This document shows, in pieces, positions 33,744 through 44,480 of a stretch of DNA of 64,000 nucleotides (position 1 is its first letter; the number at the start of each line of letters is the position of its first letter). Location of the stretch: assembly GCA_963576765.1 (NCBI GenBank), contig OY755207.1, positions 19,536,760 through 19,600,759 on the forward strand, in the 5' to 3' direction. The position numbers and the translations under genes were made by a program. The stretch comes from Draba incana. Its lineage: Eukaryota; Streptophyta; Magnoliopsida; Brassicales; Brassicaceae. The notes under the pieces were generated by a model. That model saw only the letters and a list, made by a program, of their open reading frames with translations. It did no database searches and had not been told where the DNA came from.

Positions 33744-34505
33744 TGTTAGAATTTGCGGAATTAGACTTAGAGAATTAGGAGAATTAGAGATTTAGAGAGA
33801 ATGAGAGATTAGGAGAATATGAACTTGATAACTAAAATTATTCAAGATGATATTACAAATGTGATTTACAATGTTTAAATAGGAGTTAGGATCATCTAAA
33901 AGAGGAAAAAGACCGTTTTGAATCAAACGGTCAAATGATTCAAAAGGCTCGGATGGATAGTGACGGGCCATCGCTATCTGACTCGACCCGCGGGTCGAGG
34001 AAACGTCGCTGTCACTCGGATCCCTCGTGACATCGGGACGGATCAGTACGGGGTAACGCGGGACAGAAAGTCAACGCGCATCTTCACGTACTGATCTCGG
34101 ACTTACTCGACCCGTGCCTCGGTGATGCACGTACTGCGGGTCGAGAGTATCTCGATCATAACTCGAGATCAGTACGCGACCCGTACCCGGTTGAAGATCC
34201 GCGCGTTTATCAGTTTACCCGGTACGCGACCCGACTTCACCACTCGATGCCTCTCGTCCCGCGGATCACTTTCTCTCGGTATCATACCGATCCGCGGGTA
34301 GCTTTCCTCGATGCCAGGTACAGACTAATCTGCGGGTAAGTCTTTCCGATGCTCGACTGTCCCGCGGTTCCATCCTCTCGATGCCAGACCAACCCGCGGT
34401 TGGTTTCCTCGATGCCAAACCTTCCCGCGGGTCCGATACACACTTAGCACCATTTATTTCCCTTAGGTGATTTATTCATATAACCTTTATTTATTTTGGT
34501 CAATA
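33744..34505 (-). repeat. 3' LTR of copia D
   Basis: 762 bp. A CG-rich block spans about 33950-34440. An AACGGTC/GACCGTT inverted pair near 33910-33935 sits upstream (minus strand) of a TATTTAAA box near 33875. Confidence 0.9.
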
Positions 34506-34653
34506 TTCTCCCACAAGCTTAGCATAAAGGTTTTAGGCTAAGCTTGGAAACCCACAACACATTACCTCATTAAAAACCTTAGTAAGTAAAACCTCATGGG
34601 ATAAAACCTTACTAAGGGAAAAAGAGTGTAATGGTCATGGGTAGAGGATCCGA
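34506..34653 (-). promoter_or_regulatory. Polypurine tract and 3' stem-loops of copia D
   Basis: Next to the polypurine tract there is a 10-bp stem II (CAAGCTTAGC with GCTAAGCTTG, about 34515-34548). Stem I is a perfect 10-bp pair, CCTTAGTAAG at 34577-34586 and CTTACTAAGG at 34608-34617, enclosing AAAACCTCATGGGATAAAA. Confidence 0.75.
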
Positions 34654-36288
34654 TCATGGCTTGGTCAAGTCCACAAGTCCTAGTTTTCTAAAAATGTGGT
34701 TGCAAACCTTTAGACTTGCGGCCTTGGTGAGAATGTCCATCAATTGGTCTTCACTTCTTGTGTAGCACGGTAGTGTCATTCCTTGCTCTATCTTCTCTCT
34801 AACTTTGTGGCAATCAATCTCGATGTGTTTGGTTCTTTCGTGAAACACCGAGTTTGTTGCTATGTGAATGGCCGCTTGATTGTTGCAATGCATAATGAAT
34901 GGGCGGTCTTATGATACTCCTAAATGTAACAAGATTCCTTTTAGCCAAGTGAGCTCATTGGTGAGCTTCTTCATTGCACTATACTCGGCCTCGGCGCTTG
35001 AACATGATACGGACTTTTGCTTCTTTGTCTTCCAAGTTACTAAATTCCCTCCAAGGAACGTACAATACCCGGTGGTGGATTTGCGATCATTGATGTCTCC
35101 GGCCCAATCTGCATCACAATAGCCGACCGCTTCCGTGTTCTCATTCTTTCCCATCCAATCTCCTTGACCGAGACTTCCTTTTAAGTATCTAAGTATCCGT
35201 TCCACCATATTCCAATGATGCACCTTTGGTTCTTTCATGTGCTGACTCACTTGATTGACCGCAAAGCAAAGTTCCGGTCTAGTGAGTGTTAAATATATCA
35301 TCTTCCCCACCATTCTTAGATATTGAGCCGGGTTGTCGTATGGCTCATCTTCAATCTCCCCCTTTCGAACGACCTTGTAGCCTTCGTTTAGAGGTGTTTT
35401 GTCCGGTTTGGCTCCTATCTTTCTCGTTTCCGTGAGAAGGTCTAATGTATACTTCCTTTGAGAGATGTGTAAGCCGTTTGAGAACCGGCAAACTTCTATT
35501 CCAAGGAAATACTTAAGCTCTCCAAGATTCTTGATTTCAAATTCCGATTTGAGATACTCCTTGGTCTCTTGAATTTCTACCTTATCACTACCGGAGATAA
35601 TTAGATCATCAACATAAACGAGGACAACTATGATACCTTTTGGTCCTTGTATAGTGAAGAGAGTGTGATCCAACTCCGATTTCTTGAATCTCTTATCCAT
35701 AAGGGTGAAACTTAGCTTCTTGTACCAAGCTCTTGGAGATTGTTTGAGACCATAAATTGCCTTTCTTAATCTCAAAACTTTTCCCGGTTTCACTATCTCT
35801 TCAAGTCCGGGTTATGGAGTCATGTAGACCTCTTCTTCAAGTTCTCCTTGTAGGAAGGTATTCTTTACATCCATTTGCCAAAGTTCCCAATCTAGGTTGA
35901 CCGCCAAGGATAGGACGACACGGACCGTATTAAGTTTGGCCACCGGTGCAAAGGTATCCGTATAGTCATCCCCGTAGGTTTGGGTGAACCCTCTTGCTAC
36001 TAACCGTGCTTTGAACCGTTCAATCTCTCCACTACTCAAATTTTTAATGGTAAACACCCATTTGGAGGTCACGACTCTCTTTCCTTCCGGGAGATCGGCC
36101 CCATCCCAAGTATGATTCTTGATCATGGCTCCAACTTCATCATCTACCGCACCACTCCATTCTTGTTTTTCCATAGCTTCCTCATATGTTGATGGAATCA
36201 CATGCTCATCAATCTTAGCTATGAACGCTTGATAATCCGAAGGCAAGAGGGCGAGAGAACATGTGGCTTGGATCGGATGAGCCACGGC
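34654..36288 (-). pseudogene. Copia D reverse transcriptase and RNase H
   Basis: Three open pieces read on the minus strand. 36285-35812 holds AHPIQATCSLALLPS to WQMDVKNTFLQGELEEEVYM, ending at a stop in the PPPG segment. 35793-34909 holds IYGLKQSPRAWYKKL, the intact active site YVDD (about 35610), GYCDADWAGD and SSAEAEYSA, ending by frameshift after GILLHLGV. 34893-34654 holds HCNNQAAIHIATNSVFHERTK to the natural stop. RT and RNase H catalytic residues are present. Confidence 0.88.
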
Positions 36289-37398
36289 TTAGTTGTTGTA
36301 GAATACTCTCTTGTCTCTCCATGTAGATGGATCGCTTCTAATTCTTTCACTTCGTCTAAGTGGTTGAGCTTCTTCGGTTACTTGTTCCCCGGTTTGATCA
36401 TTGTTATCTTCTTGAGCTTCCGGTTCTTGAGTTTCTTCACGAACGCTTGTTTCCTCGTGTGGTTCCATTCCTGAACCTTTGGTATTGATAGGTGCTTTTT
36501 CTTGTATGGGATTTTCCGTTGTTTGAACTTGAGGTGTAACCTCCACTTGTGGTGAGACCGGTCCTCTAAGATGTTCTAGGAGAAATCTTATGGAGGCTCC
36601 CCGGTCCGATGGTGTTGTTAAATCCTTCAAACTTTCCGAATCTTTCTTCTCATAGTATCCTTGGTCTTCGGTGAATTTCACATCCCGGGACACATGACAC
36701 TTGTTGCTAATTGGATAGTAGTACTTGTAACACTTTTGTGTATTTGAGTATCCTATTAGCATACACTTGGTGCTTTTTACATCCAACTTGGTCCTTAATT
36801 CTCCGGCAACTAAAACAAAACAAACACAACCGAAAACCCTTAGATGTTCCAAAGAAGGTCTAGTTTGATTTAGTACCTCAAATGGCGAGTGATCCTCTAG
36901 GACTTTGGTTGGCATTCTATTTATCAAATAGCATGCTGTCATGACCGCATCTCCCCAAAATCTCTTGGGAACATTCGTATGGAACATCATTGATCTTGCG
37001 GTTTCCATTAGGTGCTGATTCTTCGTTTCGGCAACACCATTTTGTTGAGGTGTGTATGGACACGAGCTTTGATGAACAATGCCGTGATTTGCCAAGTGTT
37101 CTTTGAATTTGTTGCTTGTGTATTCACCTCCATTATCCGACCTAAACACTTTGATCTTGGCATTATAATGGTTAATCACATGATTTTCAAAATTAATGAA
37201 TGCATCGAACACACGATCTTTTGATGGTAAGAGGGTTACCCAAGTATATTTTGATTTTTCATCAATGAAAGTCACGAAATACTTGTTGTTATCCCTAGAT
37301 AAGCATGGAGATGTCCATACATTCGAATGAACTAAGTCAAAGCATTTCTCATAGATGGTCGTAGATTTATTAAAAACATTTTTGCAATGTTTGCCCAA
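36289..37398 (-). pseudogene. Copia D integrase and acidic linker
   Basis: From 37398: the zinc finger end GKHC, HSNVWTSPCLSRDNNKYFVT, the core FRSDNGGEYTSNKF, QQNGVAETKNQHLMETARSM, FWGDAVMTA, the KCMLIGYSNTQ segment, then a long acidic linker with LRRSERIRSDPSTW. It ends at a TAG where a Gln codon is expected (NN then stop, then AVAHPIQ in the same frame). Confidence 0.87.
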
Positions 37399-37551
37399 AA
37401 AAGAAGATTCGCAAGTTAAATGATTAAAAACAACATTTGGTAAGATAAGTTCAATGGCTCTAGCATGAGGATGTCCTAGTCTAGCATGCCAAATCGTATT
37501 ATTTGGTAAATTAAAACTTGAAGCAAAAGCAAGCGATCTTGGTAGAGATTC

Positions 37552-38919
37552 TTAAAGATTGTATAGACCATCCTTGGCACTACCTTCTCCAATAATCTTT
37601 GCCGACTTAATATCCTGAAAATAGACATCATTAGGTCCGAATATAACATACCAATCTAGATCCTTAGTCACTTTACTAATAGATAACAAGTTGCTAGCAA
37701 ATTTAGGCATATAAAAGGCTTTAGATTCTTTTCCGAATAACTTTAGATTTCCAATTCCATCAATTGGTATTTTATCACCATTTGCAATTTCTACACTACC
37801 ATTAACCTTTCTAATATTCCCAAGCAAGTTCTCATTACTAATCATATGGTGTGAAGCACCCGAATCAACAATCAAATCACTATTAGATTTATGGGAAAAA
37901 TAGGTGATACCGGATTCCTTGAGTGCTTTGATCAAGGCATCCATGTCGGCTCTCTTGACGTAGTCCCCAAGGTTCACCTCTTCTCCTTGCTTGAGAGTCA
38001 CTGCTTGGTTGATTGCTCCAAGATTTGCACTCGGCTCGTGAGCTCTTGGCTCATAGTGATTCGGTTTTGAGTAGAATCGTCTAAGGTGTGGGTGGAGGAT
38101 GTAGCATCTTGCTTTCGTATGACCGATCTTCTTGCAATGCTCACACCAAAGCTCTTGGTTTGGTCCATGGTAGTTGTTGTACCGATTGTTGTTATTGTTG
38201 TTATTGTTGTTCCTTTGTGCTCCATTCGGTGTATAAGCTCCTTTGTGAGCGGTCGGTAGCTCCCCCTTTCCTTTGAACAGCCCATGGGAACCTAGTTCCT
38301 TTTTGAATTTGAGCACATACATCGTCAAAGCTTGGGAGCTTATCGGATCGTAGGATGTGCTTGATAAGATCGTTGTAGGATGAGCTAACGGAAAGGAGGA
38401 GACCAACGACATTATCTTGCTCTCTTCTTTCACTAAGAGCCTCCGGATTCATGGTGAAATGACGGAGCATCTCTAACTTGGCTCTAAGTGCTTGATACTT
38501 CCCGAGGTGCTCGGTAAAATCTCCATCTCCTTGGCTATGCTCGTTAAGAGCTTTCTTCACTTCGAACACTCGGGTTAAGTTTGAAATGTTGCCATACACC
38601 TTCTTGAGAGTTTCCCAAAGCTCATTTGCGGTTTCACAATAAGGATAGGCTACAAGGATTGGAGTGTCAATGCTTTTTTGAAGGATGGCCAACACGGATT
38701 GATCTTCTTGAAACCATTTGGCCTCTTTTGCTTTCTTTACTTCATCGTCATCTTCTTCATCGGATGAGTCCGCCTCGGGTTCTTTTGGCACGAGGCTGAG
38801 GTCAATGTAACTCCATAGACCGCATCCACATAGAGCTGTCTTGGTGGTTCTTGACCATAATAAGTAATTTTCTCTTTAGAGAATAATCGGAAGGACAAGT
38901 GCTTTGCTTGATCCACCAT
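37552..38919 (-). pseudogene. Copia D gag and protease
   Basis: The start MVDQAKHL is at 38919. The frame shifts near 38870 and again near 38310. gag motifs are NELWETLKKVYGN, TRVFEVKKALN and LSERREQDNVVGLLL. A run of nine Asn codons (about 38185-38211) lies before the zinc knuckle CEHCKKIGHTKARC. The linker is GDYVKRADMDALIKALKE, followed by the protease site IVDSGASHHMIS and the post-protease region to DGLYNL with a stop at 37552. The pre-integrase part (37400-37550) is in another frame. Confidence 0.85.
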
Positions 38920-39121
38920 TTTCCATTTTTGAATTCTTTTAGAAATGAACAAGGATTACTCAAGGATGAGAATCAAAGAAATATGACAACTTAAGAGATT
39001 TTGAAATTTGAATTTTCCGAGAACCGGGAAAAGGATGTAACCGAGAGAATTTTGATTTTAAAGATTTTCCAAAGAATTAGAACTGAGAGTTGAGAATCAT
39101 AGGATCATTGCTCTGATACCA
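38920..39121 (-). other. 5' leader and primer-binding site of copia D
   Basis: A short leader of about 200 bp. The primer-binding site complement GCTCTGATACCA is at 39110-39121. The AAGCGCATAA leader hairpin seen in A, B, C, F, N and P is not recognisable here. Confidence 0.7.
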
Positions 39122-39882
39122 TGTTAGAATTTACGGAATTAGACTTAGAGAATTAGGAGAATTAGAGATTTAGAGAGAATGAGAGATTAGGAGAATATGA
39201 ACTTGATAATTAAAATTATTCAAGATGATATTACAAATGTGATTTACAATGTTTAAATAGGAGTTAGGATCATCTAAAAGAGGAAAGAGGCCGTTTGAAT
39301 CAAACGGTCAAATGATTCAAACGGCTCGGATGGATAGTGACGGGCCGTCGCTATCTGACTCGATCCACGGGTCGAGGAAACGTCGCTGTCACTCGGATCC
39401 CTCGTGACATCGGGATGGATCAGTACGGGTCAATGCGGGACAGAAAGTCAACGTGCATCTTCATGTACTGATCTCGGACTTACTCGACACGTGCCTCGGT
39501 GATGCACATACTGCGGGTCGAGAGTATCTCGATCATAACTTGAGATTAGTACGCGACCCGTACCCGGTTGAAGATCTGCGCGTTTATCCGTTGACTCGAT
39601 ACGTAACCCGACTTCACCACTCGATGCCACTCGTCCCGCGGATCACTTTCTCTTTATATCATACCGATCCACGGGTAGCTTTCTTCGATGCCAGGTACAG
39701 ACTGATTTGCGGGTAAGTCTTCTCGATGCTCGACTGTCCCGCGGTTCCATCCTCTCGATGCCAGACCGACCCGCGGTTGGTCTCCTCGATGCCAAACATT
39801 CCCGCGGGTCTGATACACACTTAACACCATTTATTTCCCTTAGGTGATTTATTCACACGACCTTTATTTATTTTGGTCAATA
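39122..39882 (-). repeat. 5' LTR of copia D
   Basis: 761 bp, followed by TTTTA at 39883-39887. It differs from the 3' LTR at scattered positions, often C/T or G/A at CpG. Confidence 0.9.
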
Positions 39883-39887
39883 TTTTA

Positions 39888-42043
39888 TTGAACATCTAAA
39901 AGTTTTTGGTTGTCTTTGCTTTGTGTTAGTACCTGGTGAGCTAAGGAACAAGCTAGATGCCAAGAGTTTGAGATGCATATTCCTTGGATATTCAACCACT
40001 CAAAAGGGATATAAATGCTATGATCCGATCACAAGGAAGACGGTTGTGTCAAGGGATGTGAAATTCATTGAAGACAAAGGGTATTATGGTGTGGACGCAA
40101 AAGAAAACTTGGATGATTTGGCTACCCCGTCGGACCTTGGCTCTAACTTACGGTTCCTTCTTCAAAAGTTGGGAACTCATGAGCCAATAGACAATTTTGG
40201 TGAGACCGTTCCGACAATGCCAAGTCAAGAAGCTCAAGATACACCGAGTATCTCGGCCGAGAATCAATAAGTGGTCCAAGAGGATGTACAAGATCAAGAG
40301 AATGTTCAAGTGGGACAAGAGGAGAACCAAAAACAAGAAGAGAATCAAGTGACTCAAGCCTCGGTCGAACCGGTGCTTAGAAGGAGTACTAGAGCCAAGA
40401 AAGATCCCTGTCAATGGAAAAAGAGTAGAGTCTACTACAACTATCAAGCCGTTGCCCATCCTATTCAAGCCGTGTGTTCTCTCGCCCTTCTTCCTTCCTC
40501 CCATCGTGCCTTTCTCACCAAGATAGATGAGCATACAATTCCTACGACTTATGAGGAAGCTATGGAGGATGAAAATTGGGTAGAGGCCGTAGATGATGAA
40601 GTGGGTGCTATGGTAAAGAATCACACATGGGATGAGGCGGATTTACTGTTTGGGAAGAGAGCTGTGACATCAAAATGGGTCTTCACAATCAAGTTTCTAA
40701 GCAATGGTGATCTTGAGAGGTATAAAGCTCGGTTAGTTGCTCGAGGATTTACACAAACATATGGAGATGATTATACGGATACATTTGCACCGGTAGCTAA
40801 GCTCCATACGGTTAGAGTTGTGTTCTCTTTGGCGGTTAACTTAGATTGGGAGCTTTGGCAAATGGACGTTAAAAATGGTTTCCTACAAGGAGACCTTGAA
40901 GAAGAAGTGTATATGACGCCTCCTCCCGGACTTGAGACATCCATTGCTCCGGGGAAAGTTCTTAGGCTACGGAAAATCATATATGGTCTTAAACAATCCC
41001 CGCGAGCTTGGTATAAGAAGTTGAGTAGTACTCTCAAGGATAGGGGCTTCAAGAAGTGTGAATTGGATCACACTCTATTTACTCTACAAGGTCCAAAAAG
41101 AATGGTAGTAGTGTTGATATATGTAGGTGATATGGTAATCACCGGTGATGATAAAGAAGGAATTCAAGAAACGAAAGACTTCCTCAACTCGGTCTTTGAA
41201 ATCAAGGATCTTGGGGAATTGAAGTATTTCCTTGGTATTGAAGTTTGTAGGTTCAAGAATGGGTTACACATTAGTCAAAGGAAGTACACTTTGGATTTGT
41301 TGAAAGAAACCGGGAAACTTGCGTGTAAACCGGCTAAGACCCCATTGGAGGAAGGTTACAAGGCCGATAGAAAGGGGGAGCAAGAAGATGAGTTGTATGA
41401 GGATCCCTCGAGATATAGGAGACTTGTTGGGAAATTGATCTATTTAACGCTTACACGACCGGATATATGTTTTGCGGTCAACCAAACAAGCCAACATATG
41501 AAAGAGCCAAAGATATATCATTGGCAAATGGTTGAGAGGATCCTTAGATATCTCAAGGAGAGTTCGGGACAAGGAATTTGGATGGGAAGGAATGAGAACT
41601 CCGATGTGGTAGAAGATCAACAACCGGCTATTGCACATTCATCGGAGGTAACTTGGTGACTTGGAGAACAAAGAAACAAAAGGAGGTCTCTTGTTCTAGT
41701 GCGGAAGCCGAGTATAGGGCAATGAGGAAGTTAACAAATGAGCTCACTTGGCTAAGAGGCATTCTTGCACATTTGGGAATTGAAGCTGCAAAGCCAATGA
41801 TCATGCATTGTGATAATCAAGCTGCTATTCATATAGCGACGAACTCGGTATTCCATGAGAGGACGAAGCACATTGAGATTGATTGTCACAAGGTACGGGA
41901 AAAGATCGAGCAAGGATGGACTCTACCGTGTTACACTAGAAGCGAAGACCAACTAGCGGATATCTTCACAAGGCCGCAAGTCTCAAGGTTTGCAATCATC
42001 TTTACGGCGAACTTGAACTTGTGGATTTGACCCATCCATAGAA
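39888..42043 (+). pseudogene. Copia E integrase end, reverse transcriptase, RNase H
   Basis: It resumes the integrase end (FIEHLKVFGCLCFVLVPGELRNKLDAK with one stop near the start) and open linker; a TAA at 40268-40270 splits it. RT is open, with WQMDVKNGFLQGDLEEEVYM, but the active box reads YVGD instead of YVDD (about 41126-41137). RNase H has lost about 37 nt near 41612, removing the CDADWAGD segment and shifting the frame. The rest (SSAEAEYRA, HERTKHIEIDCHKVREKIEQGW) is at 41653-42030. Part of the C-terminus is frameshifted near 41972. Confidence 0.87.
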
Positions 42044-42076
42044 GACCCCTTGCTTGCAATCATCACACTCTTTTTC

Positions 42077-42188
42077 CCTTAGTAAATTTTTGTGCCACGT
42101 GGTTTTCTTTACTAAGGTTTTTAACGAGGTGATGGTTGTGAGCGTTCCAAGTTAAGCATAAATCCTTTATGTTTAACTTGAGGGGGAG
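42077..42188 (+). promoter_or_regulatory. 3' stem-loops and polypurine tract of copia E
   Basis: Stem I is a perfect 10-bp pair, CCTTAGTAAA at 42077-42086 with TTTACTAAGG at 42108-42117. Stem II reads CAAGTTAAGCATAAA, loop TCC, TTTATGTTTAACTTG. The polypurine tract GAGGGGGAG ends at 42188. Confidence 0.75.
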
Positions 42189-42424
42189 TATTGACCTAAG
42201 TGCTGCATTGGTACTTAGGGAAATAAATAATATTGGGTAATTTACCTAAGTGGGATAATCGGATGGGTAAACCGCGGATCGGACGCTAAGTGATCCGCGG
42301 GACAAATCGTGTCGATGCCAGGACGATCCGCAGTACGTGGAAGCATCGATCATCAAGGATCGGGTCACGGGTCAGAAAGACATCGAGCATCAAGACGAGA
42401 GACTGATCCGCGGGAAGACAATCT
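42189..42424 (+). repeat. 3' LTR of copia E, cut by element G
   Basis: 236 bp remain, starting TATTGACCTAAGTGC and resembling the F LTR. It is CG-rich. It ends at CAATC (42420-42424), where G's LTR begins. The rest of this LTR is not found in the window. Confidence 0.8.
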
Positions 42425-43250
42425 GTTAGATTTTGAGTGGAGCAAACGCTCTCATAAACAAAAGATTCATCCTTTAAGAAGGAATGAATCAAAGAAAAGC
42501 CCAAGTGAGCAAAGAGAGATTTAGAACAGATTTGAGAAAGAGATTTGAGAGAGATTAAGAGATATTAGGAGAGATTAAACATAAATGGGTTTGATTCAAA
42601 TGAATCTCACCCTAAACACCATAAACTCCTAATATCTACATTTGGAATACTATGAAATGAACAAAGGAAAAGAGAGATGAAGAACTCTGGTTTTTTTTCT
42701 TATTCAATAATGAGTTTTTGATTACAAGGAGGAGATTACATATTTATAGAGAGAAAGTGAAATATGAACGTTGGAATCATTAGGATCAGATTTGCTTTAT
42801 GTCATCATAAAGCATAAAGCAACTCTTGGATTCTAGCACAAAATAATCTTATCCTCTCTTTTTGAGTCAGATCATGGTCCCCCCTTATCCTTAGCCAAAC
42901 GGTCACATTAATCTGAATCCGGGACCATATGATTAAGGCGCGCCCATGTACTGATCCGCACCATCACTCGTACCGCGCCTCGGGAGATTACGTACCGCGG
43001 GTCGAGTGTGAACCGTCCCGCGTCTCGAGCATCTGAGTATCCCCCGTTCTCAAACGTTCCTCGTGCGGCCTTACTCGTTCCTCATGCGGACTCACTCAAT
43101 CTACACCGGAACACACTAGACCGGAACTTACTATGTTTGGGACACTTTTTCCCAAAGTTACCCGAACATCATTTCACCTTGGGTAACTTCTTTATTTCAC
43201 TTTAATAACTTAAGGAAAGATTAATCCTTAAGTACTCTCCTTGATTAACA
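42425..43250 (-). repeat. LTR of non-autonomous element G
   Basis: 826 bp, TGTTAGATTTTGAGTGG to TTGATTAACA, with the polypurine tract complement on its right, so it is the 3' LTR of a minus-strand element. A minus-strand TATA (CTATAAATA) lies near 42743. The CG-rich part spans 42930-43090. Part of the U3 resembles the third LTR of P. Confidence 0.82.
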
Positions 43251-43921
43251 CTCCCCCTCAAGTCCAAACACAACAAAGTGAAGTGTGGACTTGGAGATAC
43301 AAGGAGAGGCCTCATTAAAACCTTAGTAGATAAAACCCAATGGGATAAAACTCTACTAAGGAAAAAGAGTACCAACTCAATGATCTAGGGGAATTCAATC
43401 AAGGTCTTGATCTTTTTTGTGAGCTTTGGTCCTCGGCTTTTCTTCTCTTGCCTCGGCCTTGCTCTTCTCTTCATGCTTCCTCTCTAATACTCCCCCTCAA
43501 GCTTAGTCGGCGTGAACACAAAGGCTAAGCTTGAAAACCGGCTATCTTGCACCACCTCTTGAATCACTCGGCCTTGATGCTTCTTCAAGGACTCACGGCC
43601 AACTTCAATCTTCTCCCCCTTAAACCTTAAACAAGATTCAAACAAGAGAAAGCTTAAAGTATACACCATTGAATCATATCATAAGCTAGCAATCAATGAA
43701 CTAAATGATCTATAGTTGAAAGATTGAAAAGGGTAAGAGTTTAGAGAGTAGCCTTTTTATTTGATGGTGTGGTTGATCGTTTGATCTTCACCTTCATCCC
43801 ACACCTCACTAAGCGTTTGGATCTTCATGATCCTTTTTGGTGGAGCTTTTGGTTCCTTGTGCCCAATTCAAGAGCCATACAACCTCGTGAGTCTCCTCCA
43901 TTCACGCAAACTTTGATGATC
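43251..43921 (-). other. Internal region of G: two polypurine modules, no coding
   Basis: First module: CTCCCCCTCAAG at 43251, stem II arms CAAGTCCA (43259-43266) and TGGACTTG (43286-43293), and stem I arms CCTTAGTAGA (43321-43330) and TCTACTAAGG (43352-43361). Second module: CTCCCCCTCAAG at about 43490 with arms CAAGCTTAG (43498-43506) and CTAAGCTTG (43525-43533). The remainder resembles N at 57,600-57,960. No protein similarity is seen. Gypsy K interrupts at 43921, and the rest of G is not in the window. Confidence 0.72.
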
Positions 43922-44295
43922 TAATATAACCCTCCTTGAATTGTCCAGCTTGAAGTTAAAAGGGAACTGAAACTTGTAGGGACGGAACACGTGAAGAACA
44001 TGAATGGGAGATGGATCGAATGGCTTTACGTAGAGGCTGCGGATTTCCTCAAGTAAACCAGGGTGATAACTCTGATATTACACACAGAGAAATTGATTTT
44101 GTTTTCTAGATATGACACATTAGTAAACAGAGATCTAAGTTCAAAAGGATTTGATAAAAAAGAAAATAAATAAGTCTTACAATCTGATTCAAAGGGGAAT
44201 TATAAAGAGCCAAAAAAGAGAGAAACAAAAGCTCAAACATGCAGAGCCTAGAAAAACACAGAAACATTAAATAAAACAGTTGGAGAGCCAACTTA
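43922..44295 (-). repeat. 3' LTR of gypsy K (boundaries tentative)
   Basis: The left edge is fixed by comparison with 56247. The right edge is inferred from the purine-rich AAAGGAGGAACA (minus strand) next to CCAACTTA. Ends would be TAA...TTA rather than TG...CA. About 374 bp. Confidence 0.55.
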
Positions 44296-44480
44296 TGTTC
44301 CTCCTTTGGACTAAAAACAAAAATCTCATGTTGGACTTGAGATTGGCTTTAATTTTAACACTTGGGCAATTGTGAAGTGCTGGGAATACCTCATTAAAAA
44401 CCTTGTTAAGAAAACCCATTGGGACAAAACTTGACAAGGGAAAAAGAGTATAAACCCAACACTTTTCCCAAATGTTAAAA
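44296..44480 (-). promoter_or_regulatory. 3' untranslated region of gypsy K with stem-loop
   Basis: Stem I is CCTTGTTAAG (44401-44410) with CTTGACAAGG (44430-44439), 10 bp with one G-U pair, enclosing AAAACCCATTGGGACAAAA. It is the same design as in the copia elements. A weaker AACACTT/AAGTGCT pair lies about 40 bp to the left. Confidence 0.65.

Larger units (their letters stand above)
33744..39882 (-). mobile_element. Ty1/copia retrotransposon D, complete with both LTRs, mutated
   Basis: 6139 bp. LTRs are at 33744-34505 (3', 762 bp) and 39122-39882 (5', 761 bp), TGTTAGAATTT to GGTCAATA. The target duplication TTTTA is at 33739-33743 and 39883-39887. The primer-binding site complement is at 39110-39121 and the polypurine complement (TTCTCCCAC) follows 34505. 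It encodes all copia domains on the minus strand, broken by at least five stops or frameshifts. Its proteins are more divergent from A, B, C and F than those are from one another. It is inserted in copia E. Confidence 0.93.

Noticed and set aside
43922..44480. Envelope-like gene between K integrase and its LTR
   Set aside because: Only about 185 bp of non-coding sequence separates the pol stop from the LTR; no transmembrane ORF is present.
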